Positions 24,823-32,943 of a stretch of DNA of 43,300 nt are shown one piece after another. The stretch is from Frankia sp. AgB1.9. Lineage in GTDB: Bacteria; Actinomycetota; Actinomycetes; Frankiales; Frankiaceae. The notes beneath the pieces were generated by a model that worked only from the letters and a program-made list of their open reading frames with translations, searched no databases and was not told where the DNA came from. Location: positions 1 to 43,300 of the forward strand of contig NZ_JADWYX010000020.1 of the NCBI RefSeq assembly GCF_016786355.1, written 5' to 3'. Within the stretch, counting starts at the first letter, position 1, and each line of letters starts with the position of its first letter. Made by a program: the position numbers and the translations under genes.

Positions 24823-25265
24823 GCGAGGCGCAGCGCGCCGGGCCGCCGCTGTCGCGGCCGCTGACCGAGGTGACGGCGCACCGGATCTCGCCGGACGACA
24901 CGGTCCGGCTGGCCGTGCTGTCCGGGCCGGAGCAGGGCTCGCCGACCACCGTGGTGTTCGAGGTGTGGGAGCCCGGCGGAGCCCAGCCGCCGAACTCGCA
25001 CCCGGTCTCGACCGAGACGTTCGTCGTGCTCGCCGGGCACGGCGTGGCGCACAGCGACGAGCACACCCGGGCGATCGGGCCGGGCGACGTCCTTGTGCTC
25101 CCGCCCGGGTCGGTACACCGGATCGTCAACCCGTCGACCACCGACCGGCTCTACACGATCACGGTCATGGCCCCCGACGACGGCTTCGCGGCGCTCGTCG
25201 AACGCGGCCCGCTGGCCCCTCTGGACCCAGAGGACCTCGCAGTCCTGCGGGGGCAGCGTCGCTGA
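24819..25265 (+). CDS. Small cupin-domain protein
   Basis: 148-residue single cupin. The barrel shows [23 protein letters not shown] (first cupin motif, with a weak His/Glu metal set) and [18 protein letters not shown] (second motif). Small cupins near hydrolases and flavin enzymes are often isomerases, dioxygenases or binding proteins; which applies here cannot be told. GTG start overlaps the hydrolase stop (GTGA), making it the third gene of a coupled operon. Its stop codon lies within a 59-bp tandem duplication that reaches the hisI promoter. Confidence 0.8.
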   Translation: MSEAQRAGPPLSRPLTEVTAHRISPDDTVRLAVLSGPEQGSPTTVVFEVWEPGGAQPPNSHPVSTETFVVLAGHGVAHSDEHTRAIGPGDVLVLPPGSVHRIVNPSTTDRLYTITVMAPDDGFAALVERGPLAPLDPEDLAVLRGQRR

Positions 25266-25375
25266 GGTGCCGCCCCGCCGGGCGGGAGAGGCAGTATCCC
25301 GTCGGGCCGGCACAGTGTCGCTGCGGTGCCGCCCCGCCGGGCGGAGGAGGCAGTATCCCGTCGGGCCGGCACAAT
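25258..25375 (+). repeat. 59-bp tandem duplication between the cupin gene and hisI
   Basis: Units 25258-25316 and 25317-25375 are nearly identical. Each contains the palindromic CCCGCCGGGCGG core and GCAGTATCCCGTCGGGCC, and ends CACAGT or CACAAT. The cupin stop lies in the first copy; the second ends 6 nt before the hisI start. Confidence 0.9.
25370..25375 (+). promoter_or_regulatory. Possible -10 for leaderless hisI
   Basis: CACAAT, 6 nt before the GTG, is one base off TACAAT-type -10 elements. The equivalent place in the upstream repeat copy reads CACAGT. Confidence 0.35.
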
Positions 25376-25381
25376 GGCACC

Positions 25382-25822
25382 GTGAGTACCACGTCCCCCG
25401 GGCTTGATCCCGCCGTCGCCGGCCGGCTGAAGCGGGACGCCGCCGGGCTGGTCGCGGCCGTCGTCCAGCAGTACGACACCGGGAAGGTGCTGATGGTCGG
25501 CTGGATGGACGACGAGGCGCTGCACCGGACGCTGACCACCGGCCGGGCCACCTACTGGAGCCGTAGCCGCCGGGAGTACTGGGTCAAGGGAGACACGTCC
25601 GGACACGTCCAGTGGGTGCGCTCGGTCGCGCTCGACTGCGACGGGGACGCGCTGCTCGTCCAGGTCGACCAGGTCGGCCCGGCCTGCCACACCGGGACGT
25701 CGACCTGCTTCGACGGCCGTGACCTGGTCGCGGCCGTCGGTTCGCGCGCCGGGCCGAAGCCTCCGACCGCCGCGGCCCCCGCCGTGGATCCGACCGCGGG
25801 AGACCAGCATGACGACCGGTGA
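25382..25822 (+). CDS. hisI: Phosphoribosyl-AMP cyclohydrolase
   Basis: Zinc enzyme that opens the purine ring of phosphoribosyl-AMP, the third step of histidine synthesis. The 146-residue protein has [45 protein letters not shown], the [13 protein letters not shown] acidic metal site and the Cys ligands in [10 protein letters not shown]. It is monofunctional, without the HisE domain. The last 40 residues are a low-complexity tail beyond the usual end. GTG start without a ribosome site. It overlaps trpE by 14 nt, tying the last his gene here to the trp genes. Confidence 0.95.
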   Translation: MSTTSPGLDPAVAGRLKRDAAGLVAAVVQQYDTGKVLMVGWMDDEALHRTLTTGRATYWSRSRREYWVKGDTSGHVQWVRSVALDCDGDALLVQVDQVGPACHTGTSTCFDGRDLVAAVGSRAGPKPPTAAAPAVDPTAGDQHDDR

Positions 25823-27392
25823 GATCAGCCCGACCCGCGCCGAGTTCCGGGCGCTGGCCGCCGAGTACACCGTCGTCCCGGTCGCGCGCCGGCTGCTCGC
25901 CGACGGCGAGACCCCGGTCGGCATGTACCGCAAGCTCGGCGGCGGCCCCGGCACCTTCCTGCTGGAGTCGGCCGAGCACAGCGGGATGCGGTCGCGCTAC
26001 TCGATCGTCGGTGTCCGGGCGGCGGCCACCCTCACCGAGATCGACGGTGAGGCCCGCTGGACCGGTGGCGAGGCCCCGCCCGGCGTGCCGACCGGCGGCA
26101 GCCCGCTGGCCGCGCTGCGCGCCGTCGAGCGGTCCCTGCGCGCGCCCCGGCTGGACGAGGTGTGGCCAGGCGCCGGCACGTCGGGGATGCCGCCGCTGAT
26201 GGGTGGCCTCGTCGGCTACCTGTCCTACGACTTCGTCCGGCGGATCGAGCGGCTGCCCGAGCATGCCGTCGACGACCTGCACGTGCCCGAGCTGCGTCTG
26301 CTGCTGTGCATGGACCTCGCCGTCCTCGACCATGCCGACGGCTCCTGCCTGCTGGTCGCCAACGTGTTCACCCACGCCGCCGCGCCGCCCGGGCCCGACG
26401 GGCTGCCCGCGACGGTCCCGCTGGACGAGGCCGCGCTCGACGCCGCCTACGACGACGCGGTCGGCCGGCTGGAGCTGATGACCGCCGAGCTGCACAAATG
26501 GACCGAACCGACCGTCGCGGCCACCCGCGAGATCGCGCCGCTGGACCTCAGCCAGTTCACCTCCGCGATGGCGCCCGGCCAGTTCCAGCAGGCCGTCGAG
26601 CGCTCGATCGAGGAGATCCGCGCGGGCGAGTGCTTCCAGATCGTGGTGTCGCAGCGCTTCGAGCGGGCCACCACCGCCGACGCCCTCGACATCTACCGGG
26701 TGCTGCGCGCGTCCAACCCGAGCCCGTACATGTACCTGCTGCGGTTCGGTGACTTCGACGTCGTCGGCACGTCGCCCGAGGCACACGTCAAGGTCACCGG
26801 TGACCGGGCGCTGCTGCACCCGATCGCCGGCAGCCGGCCGCGCGGGCAGACTCCGGAGGCCGACGCGGCGCTGGCAGCCGAGCTGCTCGCCGACCCGAAG
26901 GAGCGGGCCGAGCACGTGATGCTCGTCGACCTGGTCCGCAACGACCTGGGCCGGGTCTGCGTGCCGGGTACCGTGCGGGTGGTCGAGTTCGCCACGATCG
27001 AGCGCTACTCACACATCACCCACATCGTCTCCACCGTGATCGGCCAGGTCTCGCCCGAGCACACCGCGATCGACGTGCTCGCCGCGACCTTCCCCGCCGG
27101 GACGCTGTCCGGCGCGCCGAAGGTGCGGGCGATGGAGGTCATCGACGAGCTGGAGCCGACCCGGCGCGGCCTGTACGGCGGGGTCGTCGGCTACCTCGAC
27201 TTCGGCGGCGACCTCGACACCGCGATCGCGATCCGCACGGCCCTGGTCCGGGACGGCCGCGCGTACGTCCAGGCCGGTGCCGGCATCGTCGCCGACTCGG
27301 TGCCCGACGCCGAGGACCACGAGAGCCGGACCAAGGCCGCCGCCGTGTTGCGCGCGATCGAGATCGCCGAGACCCTGCGCGCGCCGGGCTGA
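25809..27392 (+). CDS. trpE: Anthranilate synthase component I
   Basis: Makes anthranilate from chorismate with ammonia provided by TrpG, which is not in this window. The 527-residue chain has the tryptophan feedback motif LLES at 51-54 followed by SRYSIVG, and the chorismate-binding core: [42 protein letters not shown], and [21 protein letters not shown]. Feedback inhibition by tryptophan is therefore expected. ATG with GGGAGA upstream, inside the end of hisI. The trp membrane protein follows after 29 nt. trpD is also absent. Confidence 0.97.
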   Translation: MTTGEISPTRAEFRALAAEYTVVPVARRLLADGETPVGMYRKLGGGPGTFLLESAEHSGMRSRYSIVGVRAAATLTEIDGEARWTGGEAPPGVPTGGSPLAALRAVERSLRAPRLDEVWPGAGTSGMPPLMGGLVGYLSYDFVRRIERLPEHAVDDLHVPELRLLLCMDLAVLDHADGSCLLVANVFTHAAAPPGPDGLPATVPLDEAALDAAYDDAVGRLELMTAELHKWTEPTVAATREIAPLDLSQFTSAMAPGQFQQAVERSIEEIRAGECFQIVVSQRFERATTADALDIYRVLRASNPSPYMYLLRFGDFDVVGTSPEAHVKVTGDRALLHPIAGSRPRGQTPEADAALAAELLADPKERAEHVMLVDLVRNDLGRVCVPGTVRVVEFATIERYSHITHIVSTVIGQVSPEHTAIDVLAATFPAGTLSGAPKVRAMEVIDELEPTRRGLYGGVVGYLDFGGDLDTAIAIRTALVRDGRAYVQAGAGIVADSVPDAEDHESRTKAAAVLRAIEIAETLRAPG

Positions 27393-27421
27393 CCATCATC
27401 GCAACCGACGGGACCACAGGC

Positions 27422-28096
27422 ATGAGCGCAGACACCGAGCAGGCCGCGTCGACCGGTCTCGCGACCGACCCGGCGACACCCGCGCCGGGCGGTCCGTCCG
27501 CCAACCGGCTGGCCGGGCGGTCCGGGCTTGGGGTGGCGGTCGCCGGCTGTCTGCTGGGCGCGGTCCTGGCGCTGCTGGCCGCGTCGGCGACCTGGGTCCA
27601 CACGGGGGTGCGCGACGCCGCGACGGCCGGCAGCGGGGCGACGGCGGCTCCGCTGGCGGTGAAGCTGGGCGGCGGCGACCTGGCCCCCGCGATCAGCGCC
27701 TTCGGCCTGCTGGGCCTGGCCACCGCGGTCGCGCTGGTCGCGACCCGCGGGGTGGCCAGGTGCGTCGTCGGGCTGCTCGTGGCCGCGGCCGGCGTCGGGG
27801 TGATCATCTATGCGGCCCGGGTCGGCCTCGACCCGGGCCCGGTCGTGCGGTCCGCGCAGCCCGTCATCGCCCTCGCCCCCAGCGGGCACCCGAGCCTCGG
27901 CCCGATCCGGGTGTCGGCCGCGCCCTGGCTCGCGCTGGTGGGCGGGCTGGCGCTGCTCGGCGCCGGCCTGCTGGCCGTCGCCTTCGGCCGCACCTGGCCG
28001 GCGATGGGCGGCCGGTACCAGACCAGGTCGCCGCGCCCGCTGGACGCCTGGGAGGCCATCGAGCGCGGCCAGGACCCGACCGTCACGGCGGACTGA
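27422..28096 (+). CDS. Trp-biosynthesis-associated membrane protein (TIGR02234 type)
   Basis: 224-residue integral membrane protein with four likely segments, at about 35-57, 81-101, 104-125 and 163-187. It matches, by position and general layout, the actinobacterial family found only beside trpE and trpC. Function is not known; a role in tryptophan or precursor transport has been supposed from context. ATG start. Downstream lies a 410-bp gap before trpC that holds a short ORF and trpC control elements. Confidence 0.85.
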   Translation: MSADTEQAASTGLATDPATPAPGGPSANRLAGRSGLGVAVAGCLLGAVLALLAASATWVHTGVRDAATAGSGATAAPLAVKLGGGDLAPAISAFGLLGLATAVALVATRGVARCVVGLLVAAAGVGVIIYAARVGLDPGPVVRSAQPVIALAPSGHPSLGPIRVSAAPWLALVGGLALLGAGLLAVAFGRTWPAMGGRYQTRSPRPLDAWEAIERGQDPTVTAD

Positions 28097-28152
28097 CGGC
28101 CCGCGTCGCCTGCCCGCCCGCGTCGGGCAGCCGGCCAAAAGGTAGCGAATGC

Positions 28153-28230
28153 ATGGCCGAAGGGTGGCCGTACGACACGCCGAACGGCGCGCCGGCCGCC
28201 CCGTCCGGTTCGCCGGAAGTGGCGCGCTAG
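28153..28230 (+). CDS. 25-codon ORF after the trp membrane protein, doubtful
   Basis: Starts MAEGWPYDTPNG and is Pro/Ala/Gly-rich. AAAAGG lies about 10 nt before the ATG. Actinobacteria often have a small HGxxPAA protein at this place; the PNGAPAAP stretch is faintly similar, so this could be a decayed remnant. Equally it may be chance. Confidence 0.25.
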   Translation: MAEGWPYDTPNGAPAAPSGSPEVAR

Positions 28231-28325
28231 ACACGAACGTCACCCCGTGGCAATCCTGTCGCTTGGCGTCGCCGGGCCCGTGTGCTGGGCAACAAGGGGA
28301 CAACCACGCTGCGTGACCGGTTCGG

Positions 28326-28349
28326 GCCCACCCCTTGCTGGGTATGGGC
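28326..28349 (+). promoter_or_regulatory. Hairpin with clustered Trp codons upstream of trpC
   Basis: GCCCA-CCC pairs with GGG-TA-TGGGC. In the frame that later becomes trpC, codons 28339-28356 read W-V-W-A-V-W, three Trp in six, and a GTG at 28282 could start that frame. There is no stop before trpC, so it is not a classical attenuator leader. Confidence 0.3.
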
Positions 28350-28383
28350 TGTTTGGCGGTTGATCGGCCCGACGGTTCCGGCC

Positions 28384-28419
28384 CGGACAATCAGTGGGCA
28401 ACTACGGACCGTCAGTGGG
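28384..28419 (+). promoter_or_regulatory. Direct repeats with 21-bp period upstream of trpC
   Basis: CGGACAATCAGTGGG (28384-28398) and CGGACCGTCAGTGGG (28405-28419) match at 13 of 15 bases and are two helical turns apart, about 45 nt before the -10. This is the layout of a binding site for a dimeric activator or repressor. Confidence 0.45.
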
Positions 28420-28464
28420 TTGATGCGTGCGTGGGGGGCGATGTGCGATGTCCGGCTGGGGGCC

Positions 28465-28470
28465 TACCAT
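28465..28470 (+). promoter_or_regulatory. -10 element for the trpC leader ORF
   Basis: TACCAT ends 7 nt before the ATG at 28478, so a transcript starting at that ATG would be leaderless. Confidence 0.5.
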
Positions 28471-28477
28471 CGGCGCC

Positions 28478-28510
28478 ATGGCAGCGAGAGCCACCGGAGC
28501 CCGGCCGTGA
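28478..28510 (+). CDS. 10-codon leader ORF coupled to trpC
   Basis: Reads [10 protein letters not shown] then TGA, which overlaps the trpC GTG (GTGA at 28507-28510). It appears to start leaderless from the TACCAT promoter. It has no Trp codons, so its role would be to load ribosomes onto trpC rather than to sense tryptophan. Confidence 0.4.
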   Translation: MAARATGARP

Positions 28511-29313
28511 CCGTCCTCGACGAGATCATTGCCGGCGTCCGCGCCGACTTGGCCGAACGCGAGTCCCAGACCCCGCTTGACGTGCTCAAACAGCGCGTCG
28601 AGAAGGTGCCGGACCCGCGCGACGCGCTGGCGGTGCTGCGCGCCCGCCGGGTCGCGGTGATCGCCGAGGTCAAGCGGCGCAGCCCGTCGAAGGGTGACCT
28701 GGCCAACATTCCCGACCCGGGGAAGCTGGCCGGTATCTACGAGAGCGCCGGCGCCGCGGCCGTCAGCGTGCTGACCGAGAAGCACCGGTTCGGCGGCTCG
28801 CTGGCCGACCTGGACGCCGTCCGGGTAGCGGTCGACGTGCCCGTGCTGCGCAAGGACTTCATCGTCGCGCCGTACCAGATCTGGGAGGCGCGGGCACACG
28901 GCGCCGACCTGGTGCTGCTGATCGTCGCGGCGCTCGACCAGCCGCGCCTCGTCGGCCTGCTGGAGCGGATCGAGTCGCTCGGGATGACCGCCCTCGTCGA
29001 GGTCCACGACGAGGAGGAGACCCACCGCGCGCTGGACGCGGGCGCCCGGTTGATCGGCGTCAACGCCCGCGACCTCAAGACGCTGGAGGTCCGGCGGGAC
29101 ACCTTCGCGCGGCTGGCGCCCCTGGTGCCGCCCGGCATCCTGAAGGTCGCCGAGTCCGGCATCCGCGGCCCGCGTGACCTGCTCGGCTACGCGGAGGCTG
29201 GCGCCGACGCGGTGCTCGTCGGCGAGGCCGCCGTCAGCGGCCCCGACCCGCGGCAGACCGTCGCCGACCTCGTCGCAGCCGGCGCCCACCCGGCGACCAA
29301 GGTCGGCCGTTAA
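28507..29313 (+). CDS. trpC: Indole-3-glycerol-phosphate synthase
   Basis: Barrel-fold enzyme that closes the indole ring from CdRP. The 268-residue protein has [13 protein letters not shown] (catalytic Lys and substrate-binding Ser), [62 protein letters not shown] and VAESGIRG. It is monofunctional, without a TrpF domain. I chose the GTG at 28507, where the conserved [16 protein letters not shown] begins; the open frame upstream to 28282 would add 75 unsupported residues. GGAG lies about 9 nt upstream. trpB follows after 50 nt with its own apparent promoter. Confidence 0.96.
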   Translation: MTVLDEIIAGVRADLAERESQTPLDVLKQRVEKVPDPRDALAVLRARRVAVIAEVKRRSPSKGDLANIPDPGKLAGIYESAGAAAVSVLTEKHRFGGSLADLDAVRVAVDVPVLRKDFIVAPYQIWEARAHGADLVLLIVAALDQPRLVGLLERIESLGMTALVEVHDEEETHRALDAGARLIGVNARDLKTLEVRRDTFARLAPLVPPGILKVAESGIRGPRDLLGYAEAGADAVLVGEAAVSGPDPRQTVADLVAAGAHPATKVGR

Positions 29314-29350
29314 CCGGCTCGCGTCCAGAAAATCGGTTGGCGGTGGCCGA

Positions 29351-29356
29351 TAGAGT
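29351..29356 (+). promoter_or_regulatory. -10 element for leaderless trpB
   Basis: TAGAGT ends 7 nt before the GTG at 29364. No ribosome site is present, in contrast to the start of the flavin monooxygenase gene. Confidence 0.5.
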
Positions 29357-29363
29357 CGGGGCC

Positions 29364-30656
29364 GTGAGTGCTTCCAGCGCCGGGTCGACCGGTCTTGCCG
29401 CTTCGCCAGCTGCCGCTGCCCCGGATGCTGGGGAGTGGGCCAGCGTGCCGGACGGGCTGGGCCACTTCGGACCGTTCGGTGGGCGGTTCGTGCCGGAGGC
29501 GCTGATGGCGGCGCTCGACGAGCTGACCGCGGCCTACGACGAGGCCCGCCACGACCCGGCGTTCGTCGCCGAGCTCGACGGCCTGCTGGCCAGCTATGCC
29601 GGCCGGCCGACCCCCGTCACCGTGGCCCAGCGGCTCACCGAGCGGATCGGCGGGGCCCGGCTGCTGCTCAAGCGCGAGGACCTCGCGCACACCGGCTCCC
29701 ACAAGATCAACAACGTCCTCGGCCAGTGTCTGCTGACCAGGCGGATGGGCAAGACCCGGGTGATCGCCGAGACCGGCGCCGGCCAGCACGGCGTCGCCAC
29801 CGCGACCGCCTGCGCCCTGCTCGGCCTGGAGTGCGTCGTCTACATGGGCGAGGAGGACACCCAGCGCCAGGCGCTGAACGTCGCCAGGATGCGGCTGCTC
29901 GGCGCGACCGTCGTCCCGGTCACCTCCGGCAGCCGCACCCTCAAGGACGCCATCAACGAGGCGCTGCGGGACTGGGTCGCGACTGTCGAGCACACGCACT
30001 ACTGCATCGGCTCGGTGATGGGCCCGCACCCGTTCCCGATGCTCGTCCGCGACTTCCAGCGGATCATCGGCGTCGAGGCCCGCGAGCAGGTGCTCGAGAT
30101 CACCGGACGGCTGCCCGATGCGGTCGTCGCGTGCGTCGGCGGCGGCTCGAACGCGATGGGCATCTTCCACCGGTTCATCCCCGACACCTCGGTCGCGCTG
30201 ATCGGCTGCGAGGCGGGCGGCGACGGCCTGGCGACCGGCCGGCACGCCGCCGCGATCGCCGGCGGCGGCTCCGGCGTGCTGCACGGGATGCGCTCCTACT
30301 TCCTGCAGGACGAGGACGGCCAGACCCAGGTCTCGCACTCGATCTCCGCGGGCCTGGACTATCCCGGCATCGGCCCCGAGCACGCCTGGCTGCACGACAC
30401 CGGCCGGGCCACCTACCGGGTGGTCGACGACGCCGCCGCGATGGAGGCTCTCTCCCTCGTCGCGAAGACCGAGGGCATCCTGGTCGCGATCGAGAGCGCC
30501 CACGCGTTCGCCGGGGCCTTCGACGTCGCCCGTGAGCTCGGCCCGGACGCGACCGTCCTCGTGAGCTGCTCAGGCCGGGGCGACAAGGACGTCGACACGG
30601 CCGCCCGCTGGTTCAACGTTCTCGACGGCGCCGACGGTACGGCCACGAACGGCTGA
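29364..30656 (+). CDS. trpB: Tryptophan synthase beta chain
   Basis: PLP enzyme that joins indole to serine. The 430-residue protein has the PLP lysine K114 in HTGSHKINN, the [10 protein letters not shown] loop with the catalytic Glu, the phosphate-binding [10 protein letters not shown] and the C-terminal SCSGRGDKD. The N-terminal 30 residues are Ala/Ser-rich and precede the conserved [14 protein letters not shown]. The GTG at 29364 fits the leaderless promoter; an in-frame start at 29337 would add nine residues and lies upstream of the -10. trpA follows 80 nt later. Confidence 0.97.
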   Translation: MSASSAGSTGLAASPAAAAPDAGEWASVPDGLGHFGPFGGRFVPEALMAALDELTAAYDEARHDPAFVAELDGLLASYAGRPTPVTVAQRLTERIGGARLLLKREDLAHTGSHKINNVLGQCLLTRRMGKTRVIAETGAGQHGVATATACALLGLECVVYMGEEDTQRQALNVARMRLLGATVVPVTSGSRTLKDAINEALRDWVATVEHTHYCIGSVMGPHPFPMLVRDFQRIIGVEAREQVLEITGRLPDAVVACVGGGSNAMGIFHRFIPDTSVALIGCEAGGDGLATGRHAAAIAGGGSGVLHGMRSYFLQDEDGQTQVSHSISAGLDYPGIGPEHAWLHDTGRATYRVVDDAAAMEALSLVAKTEGILVAIESAHAFAGAFDVARELGPDATVLVSCSGRGDKDVDTAARWFNVLDGADGTATNG

Positions 30657-30736
30657 CCGCGCCAGCCAGACAGCACAACGGCCAGCGCCCGGGCAGTCCG
30701 GGCTCGCAGAGGTCGGCCGGGCCAGCCGGCCGGGAG

Positions 30737-31579
30737 ATGGACAACCACGTGGTGGGACAGGGCACGCCTGGGCGGATCGCGGACACCTTCGCCGCGGCGC
30801 GCAAGGAGGGCCGTTCGGTCCTCATCGGCTACCTGCCGGCGGGCTACCCGTCGGTGGACGGCGCGATCGAGGCGATCCGCGCGATGGTCGAGGCCGGGGT
30901 CGACATCGTCGAGCTCGGCCTGCCGTACTCGGACCCGACGATCGACGGGCCGGTCATCCAGGAGGCCGTCGACGCGGCGCTGCGGGCCGGTGTCACCACC
31001 GCCGACGTGCTGCGCACGGTCGAGGCGGTCACCGCGACGGGTGCGCCGACGCTCGTGATGACCTACTGGAACCCGATCGAGCGGCACGGCGTCGAGCGGT
31101 TCGCCGCCGATCTCGCCGCCGCCGGTGGCGCCGGCACGATCACCCCGGACCTGCCGCCTGAGGAGGCCGGCCCGTGGCTGGAGGCCGCCGGCCGGCACGG
31201 CCTCGACTCGGTGTTCCTGGTCGCGCCCAGCTCCTCGGACGCCCGGATGCGACGGGTGACCGGCATCGCCAGTGGCTTCGTCTACGCCGCGTCGCTGATG
31301 GGCGTCACCGGCGTCCGCGAGTCGGTCGGCGCCTCGGCCGAGGGTCTGGTCAAGCGAGTGCGGGGGGTCACCGACCTGCCGGTGGCGGTCGGGCTGGGGG
31401 TCCGGGACGGGGCCCAGGCCGCGACCGTGGCGGGCTTCGCCGACGGAGTGATCGTCGGCACCGCGCTGGTCCGCTGCCTGGTCGACGCGGAACGCTCTGG
31501 CGCCGGCCGCGAGGCCGGCCTCGCCGCGGTCCGCAAGCTCACCGCCGACCTCGCCGCCGGCGTCCGCGCCGGTTCCTGA
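30737..31579 (+). CDS. trpA: Tryptophan synthase alpha chain
   Basis: Barrel-fold subunit that cleaves indoleglycerol phosphate and channels indole to TrpB. The 280-residue protein has the catalytic Glu in VDIVELGLPYSDP and the catalytic Asp in TIDGPVIQ, the TYWNPIERHG loop, PDLPPEEA and VGLGVRDGAQA for phosphate binding. ATG start directly after GGGAG; the GTG four codons on is an alternative with more usual spacing. Last gene of the trp group; a copy of the dispersed palindrome lies 85 nt downstream. Confidence 0.96.
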   Translation: MDNHVVGQGTPGRIADTFAAARKEGRSVLIGYLPAGYPSVDGAIEAIRAMVEAGVDIVELGLPYSDPTIDGPVIQEAVDAALRAGVTTADVLRTVEAVTATGAPTLVMTYWNPIERHGVERFAADLAAAGGAGTITPDLPPEEAGPWLEAAGRHGLDSVFLVAPSSSDARMRRVTGIASGFVYAASLMGVTGVRESVGASAEGLVKRVRGVTDLPVAVGLGVRDGAQAATVAGFADGVIVGTALVRCLVDAERSGAGREAGLAAVRKLTADLAAGVRAGS

Positions 31580-31663
31580 CCGGGGCCTGCCCGGCCGCCG
31601 GTCAACGGCCGCCGCTGGCCGGCTGTGCTCTGCCTCGCCGCCGCGCCGGCCCCAGCTCGCGGC

Positions 31664-31740
31664 TTGATCGCTGTTTTGGCCTTCCAGTGGTTGCGATCCG
31701 GCCCAGCTGACGACCACTACAGGGCCAAAACGGCGATCAT
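31664..31740. repeat. Dispersed 77-bp palindromic repeat, copy B
   Basis: Left arm TTGATCGCTGTTTTGGCC, right arm AGGGCCAAAACGGCGATCAT. Outer arms pair over about 18 bases and inner AGTGGT/ACCACT pairs too. It lies in the 347-bp trpA-lgt gap, which otherwise holds only the lgt promoter. Confidence 0.88.
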
Positions 31741-31914
31741 CAGGTCACGGCCGGACGCGCGGGGCCGCCACCGGCCGACGGCCGGCCCGGGTTCTCGTGA
31801 CCGGCCCGGTCGGTAGTCCCTCCGGGGGCGAGGTTGGCCACGGCGGCGTCCAAACTGGCCGGAGTTGTCAACCTTTGTTCCAGGACGGGTAGACGACAGT
31901 GGGTCCCCGCTAGG

Positions 31915-31920
31915 TAGCCT
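31915..31920 (+). promoter_or_regulatory. -10 element for leaderless lgt
   Basis: TAGCCT ends 6 nt before the GTG at 31927, with no ribosome site between. Confidence 0.5.
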
Positions 31921-31926
31921 TGCGCC

Positions 31927-32943
31927 GTGGTCCTAGCCGCGATCCCTAGCCCCTCTCGAGGTGTCCTGCACCTCGGGCCCCTGCCGCTGCGCGCCTACGC
32001 CTTTATGATCATCATTGGCGTCATCGTCGCCGTCTGGCTGACCGGCCGCCGGCTGCAGGCCCGCGGCGTCGACCCGAACTTCGCCAGCGACGCGGGCGTG
32101 GGCGCGGTGCTGCTCGGCATCATCGGTGCCCGGATCTACCACGTCCTCACCAGCCCGCAGGCCTACTTCGGCAAGAACGGCGACCTGGTCCACGTCCTGT
32201 ACGTGTGGAACGGCGGGCTCGGGATCTGGGGGGCGGTCGCGGGCGGCGCGCTCGGTGTGTGGCTCGCCTGCCGCCGGGCCGGCGTGCCGTTCCTGCTGTT
32301 CTCCGACGCCGCCGCGCCTGGCCTGATCTTCGCGCAGGCGATCGGCCGCTGGGGCAACTACTTCAACCAGGAGCTCTTCGGCCGGCCCACCACGCTGCCG
32401 TGGGGCCTGAAGATCGACCCGGCGCACCGGCCCATCGGCTACGAGCAGTACGCGACCTTCCACCCGACGTTCCTGTACGAGTCGATCTGGGACGTGGCGG
32501 TCGGCGTGACGCTGCTGGTCATCGACCGTCGGGCCAGGCTCGGCCGCGGCCGGCTGCTCGCGCTCTACATCCTGATGTACACCGTCGGCCGCGGCCTGAT
32601 CGAGGCGCTGCGGATCGACGACGCCGAGCACTTCCTCGGCCTGCGCCTCAACGACTGGACCAGCATCGTGGTCTTCCTGGGCGCCGTGGTGATGTACCTG
32701 CTGATCCGCAAGCCCGTCGACCGGGACGTCAGCTCGGCCGACGAGATTGCCGTCGGGACCGAGTCGGCCGAGATCGCCGCTGCCCCCGAGGCGGGTGGCG
32801 CCGGCGACGCGCAGGACGGTGCCACGGTCACCGCCGGCGCCGTCAGTGGGCGGCCGGCGGCGGACACACCCGCCGCCGTGGCCCCGTCCCCAGCGACGGA
32901 CGGCGGTGACAACACGGCCGTGCCTGGCCGCGCCGATGGCTGA
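31927..32943 (+). CDS. lgt: Prolipoprotein diacylglyceryl transferase
   Basis: Membrane enzyme that moves a diacylglyceryl group from phosphatidylglycerol to the lipobox Cys of prolipoproteins. The 338-residue protein has about seven membrane segments and the family signature GRWGNYFNQELFGRPT, with HPTFLYESIWD and the GRGLIEALRID segment. The last 60 residues are an acidic Ala/Gly-rich tail after the final membrane segment, as often seen in actinobacteria. Leaderless-type GTG start. Its end overlaps the start of the VIT-family gene by 8 nt. Confidence 0.95.
   Translation: MVLAAIPSPSRGVLHLGPLPLRAYAFMIIIGVIVAVWLTGRRLQARGVDPNFASDAGVGAVLLGIIGARIYHVLTSPQAYFGKNGDLVHVLYVWNGGLGIWGAVAGGALGVWLACRRAGVPFLLFSDAAAPGLIFAQAIGRWGNYFNQELFGRPTTLPWGLKIDPAHRPIGYEQYATFHPTFLYESIWDVAVGVTLLVIDRRARLGRGRLLALYILMYTVGRGLIEALRIDDAEHFLGLRLNDWTSIVVFLGAVVMYLLIRKPVDRDVSSADEIAVGTESAEIAAAPEAGGAGDAQDGATVTAGAVSGRPAADTPAAVAPSPATDGGDNTAVPGRADG

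Noticed and set aside
28135..28156. GGCCAAAAGGTAGCGA resembling the right arm of the dispersed palindrome
   Set aside because: Only part of one arm matches and no left arm is present upstream; could be chance.
30657..30736. GCCCGG/CCGGGC hairpin between trpB and trpA as a terminator
   Set aside because: A 6-bp GC stem without a T-tract between two genes that must be co-expressed; short stems like this are common by chance at this GC.
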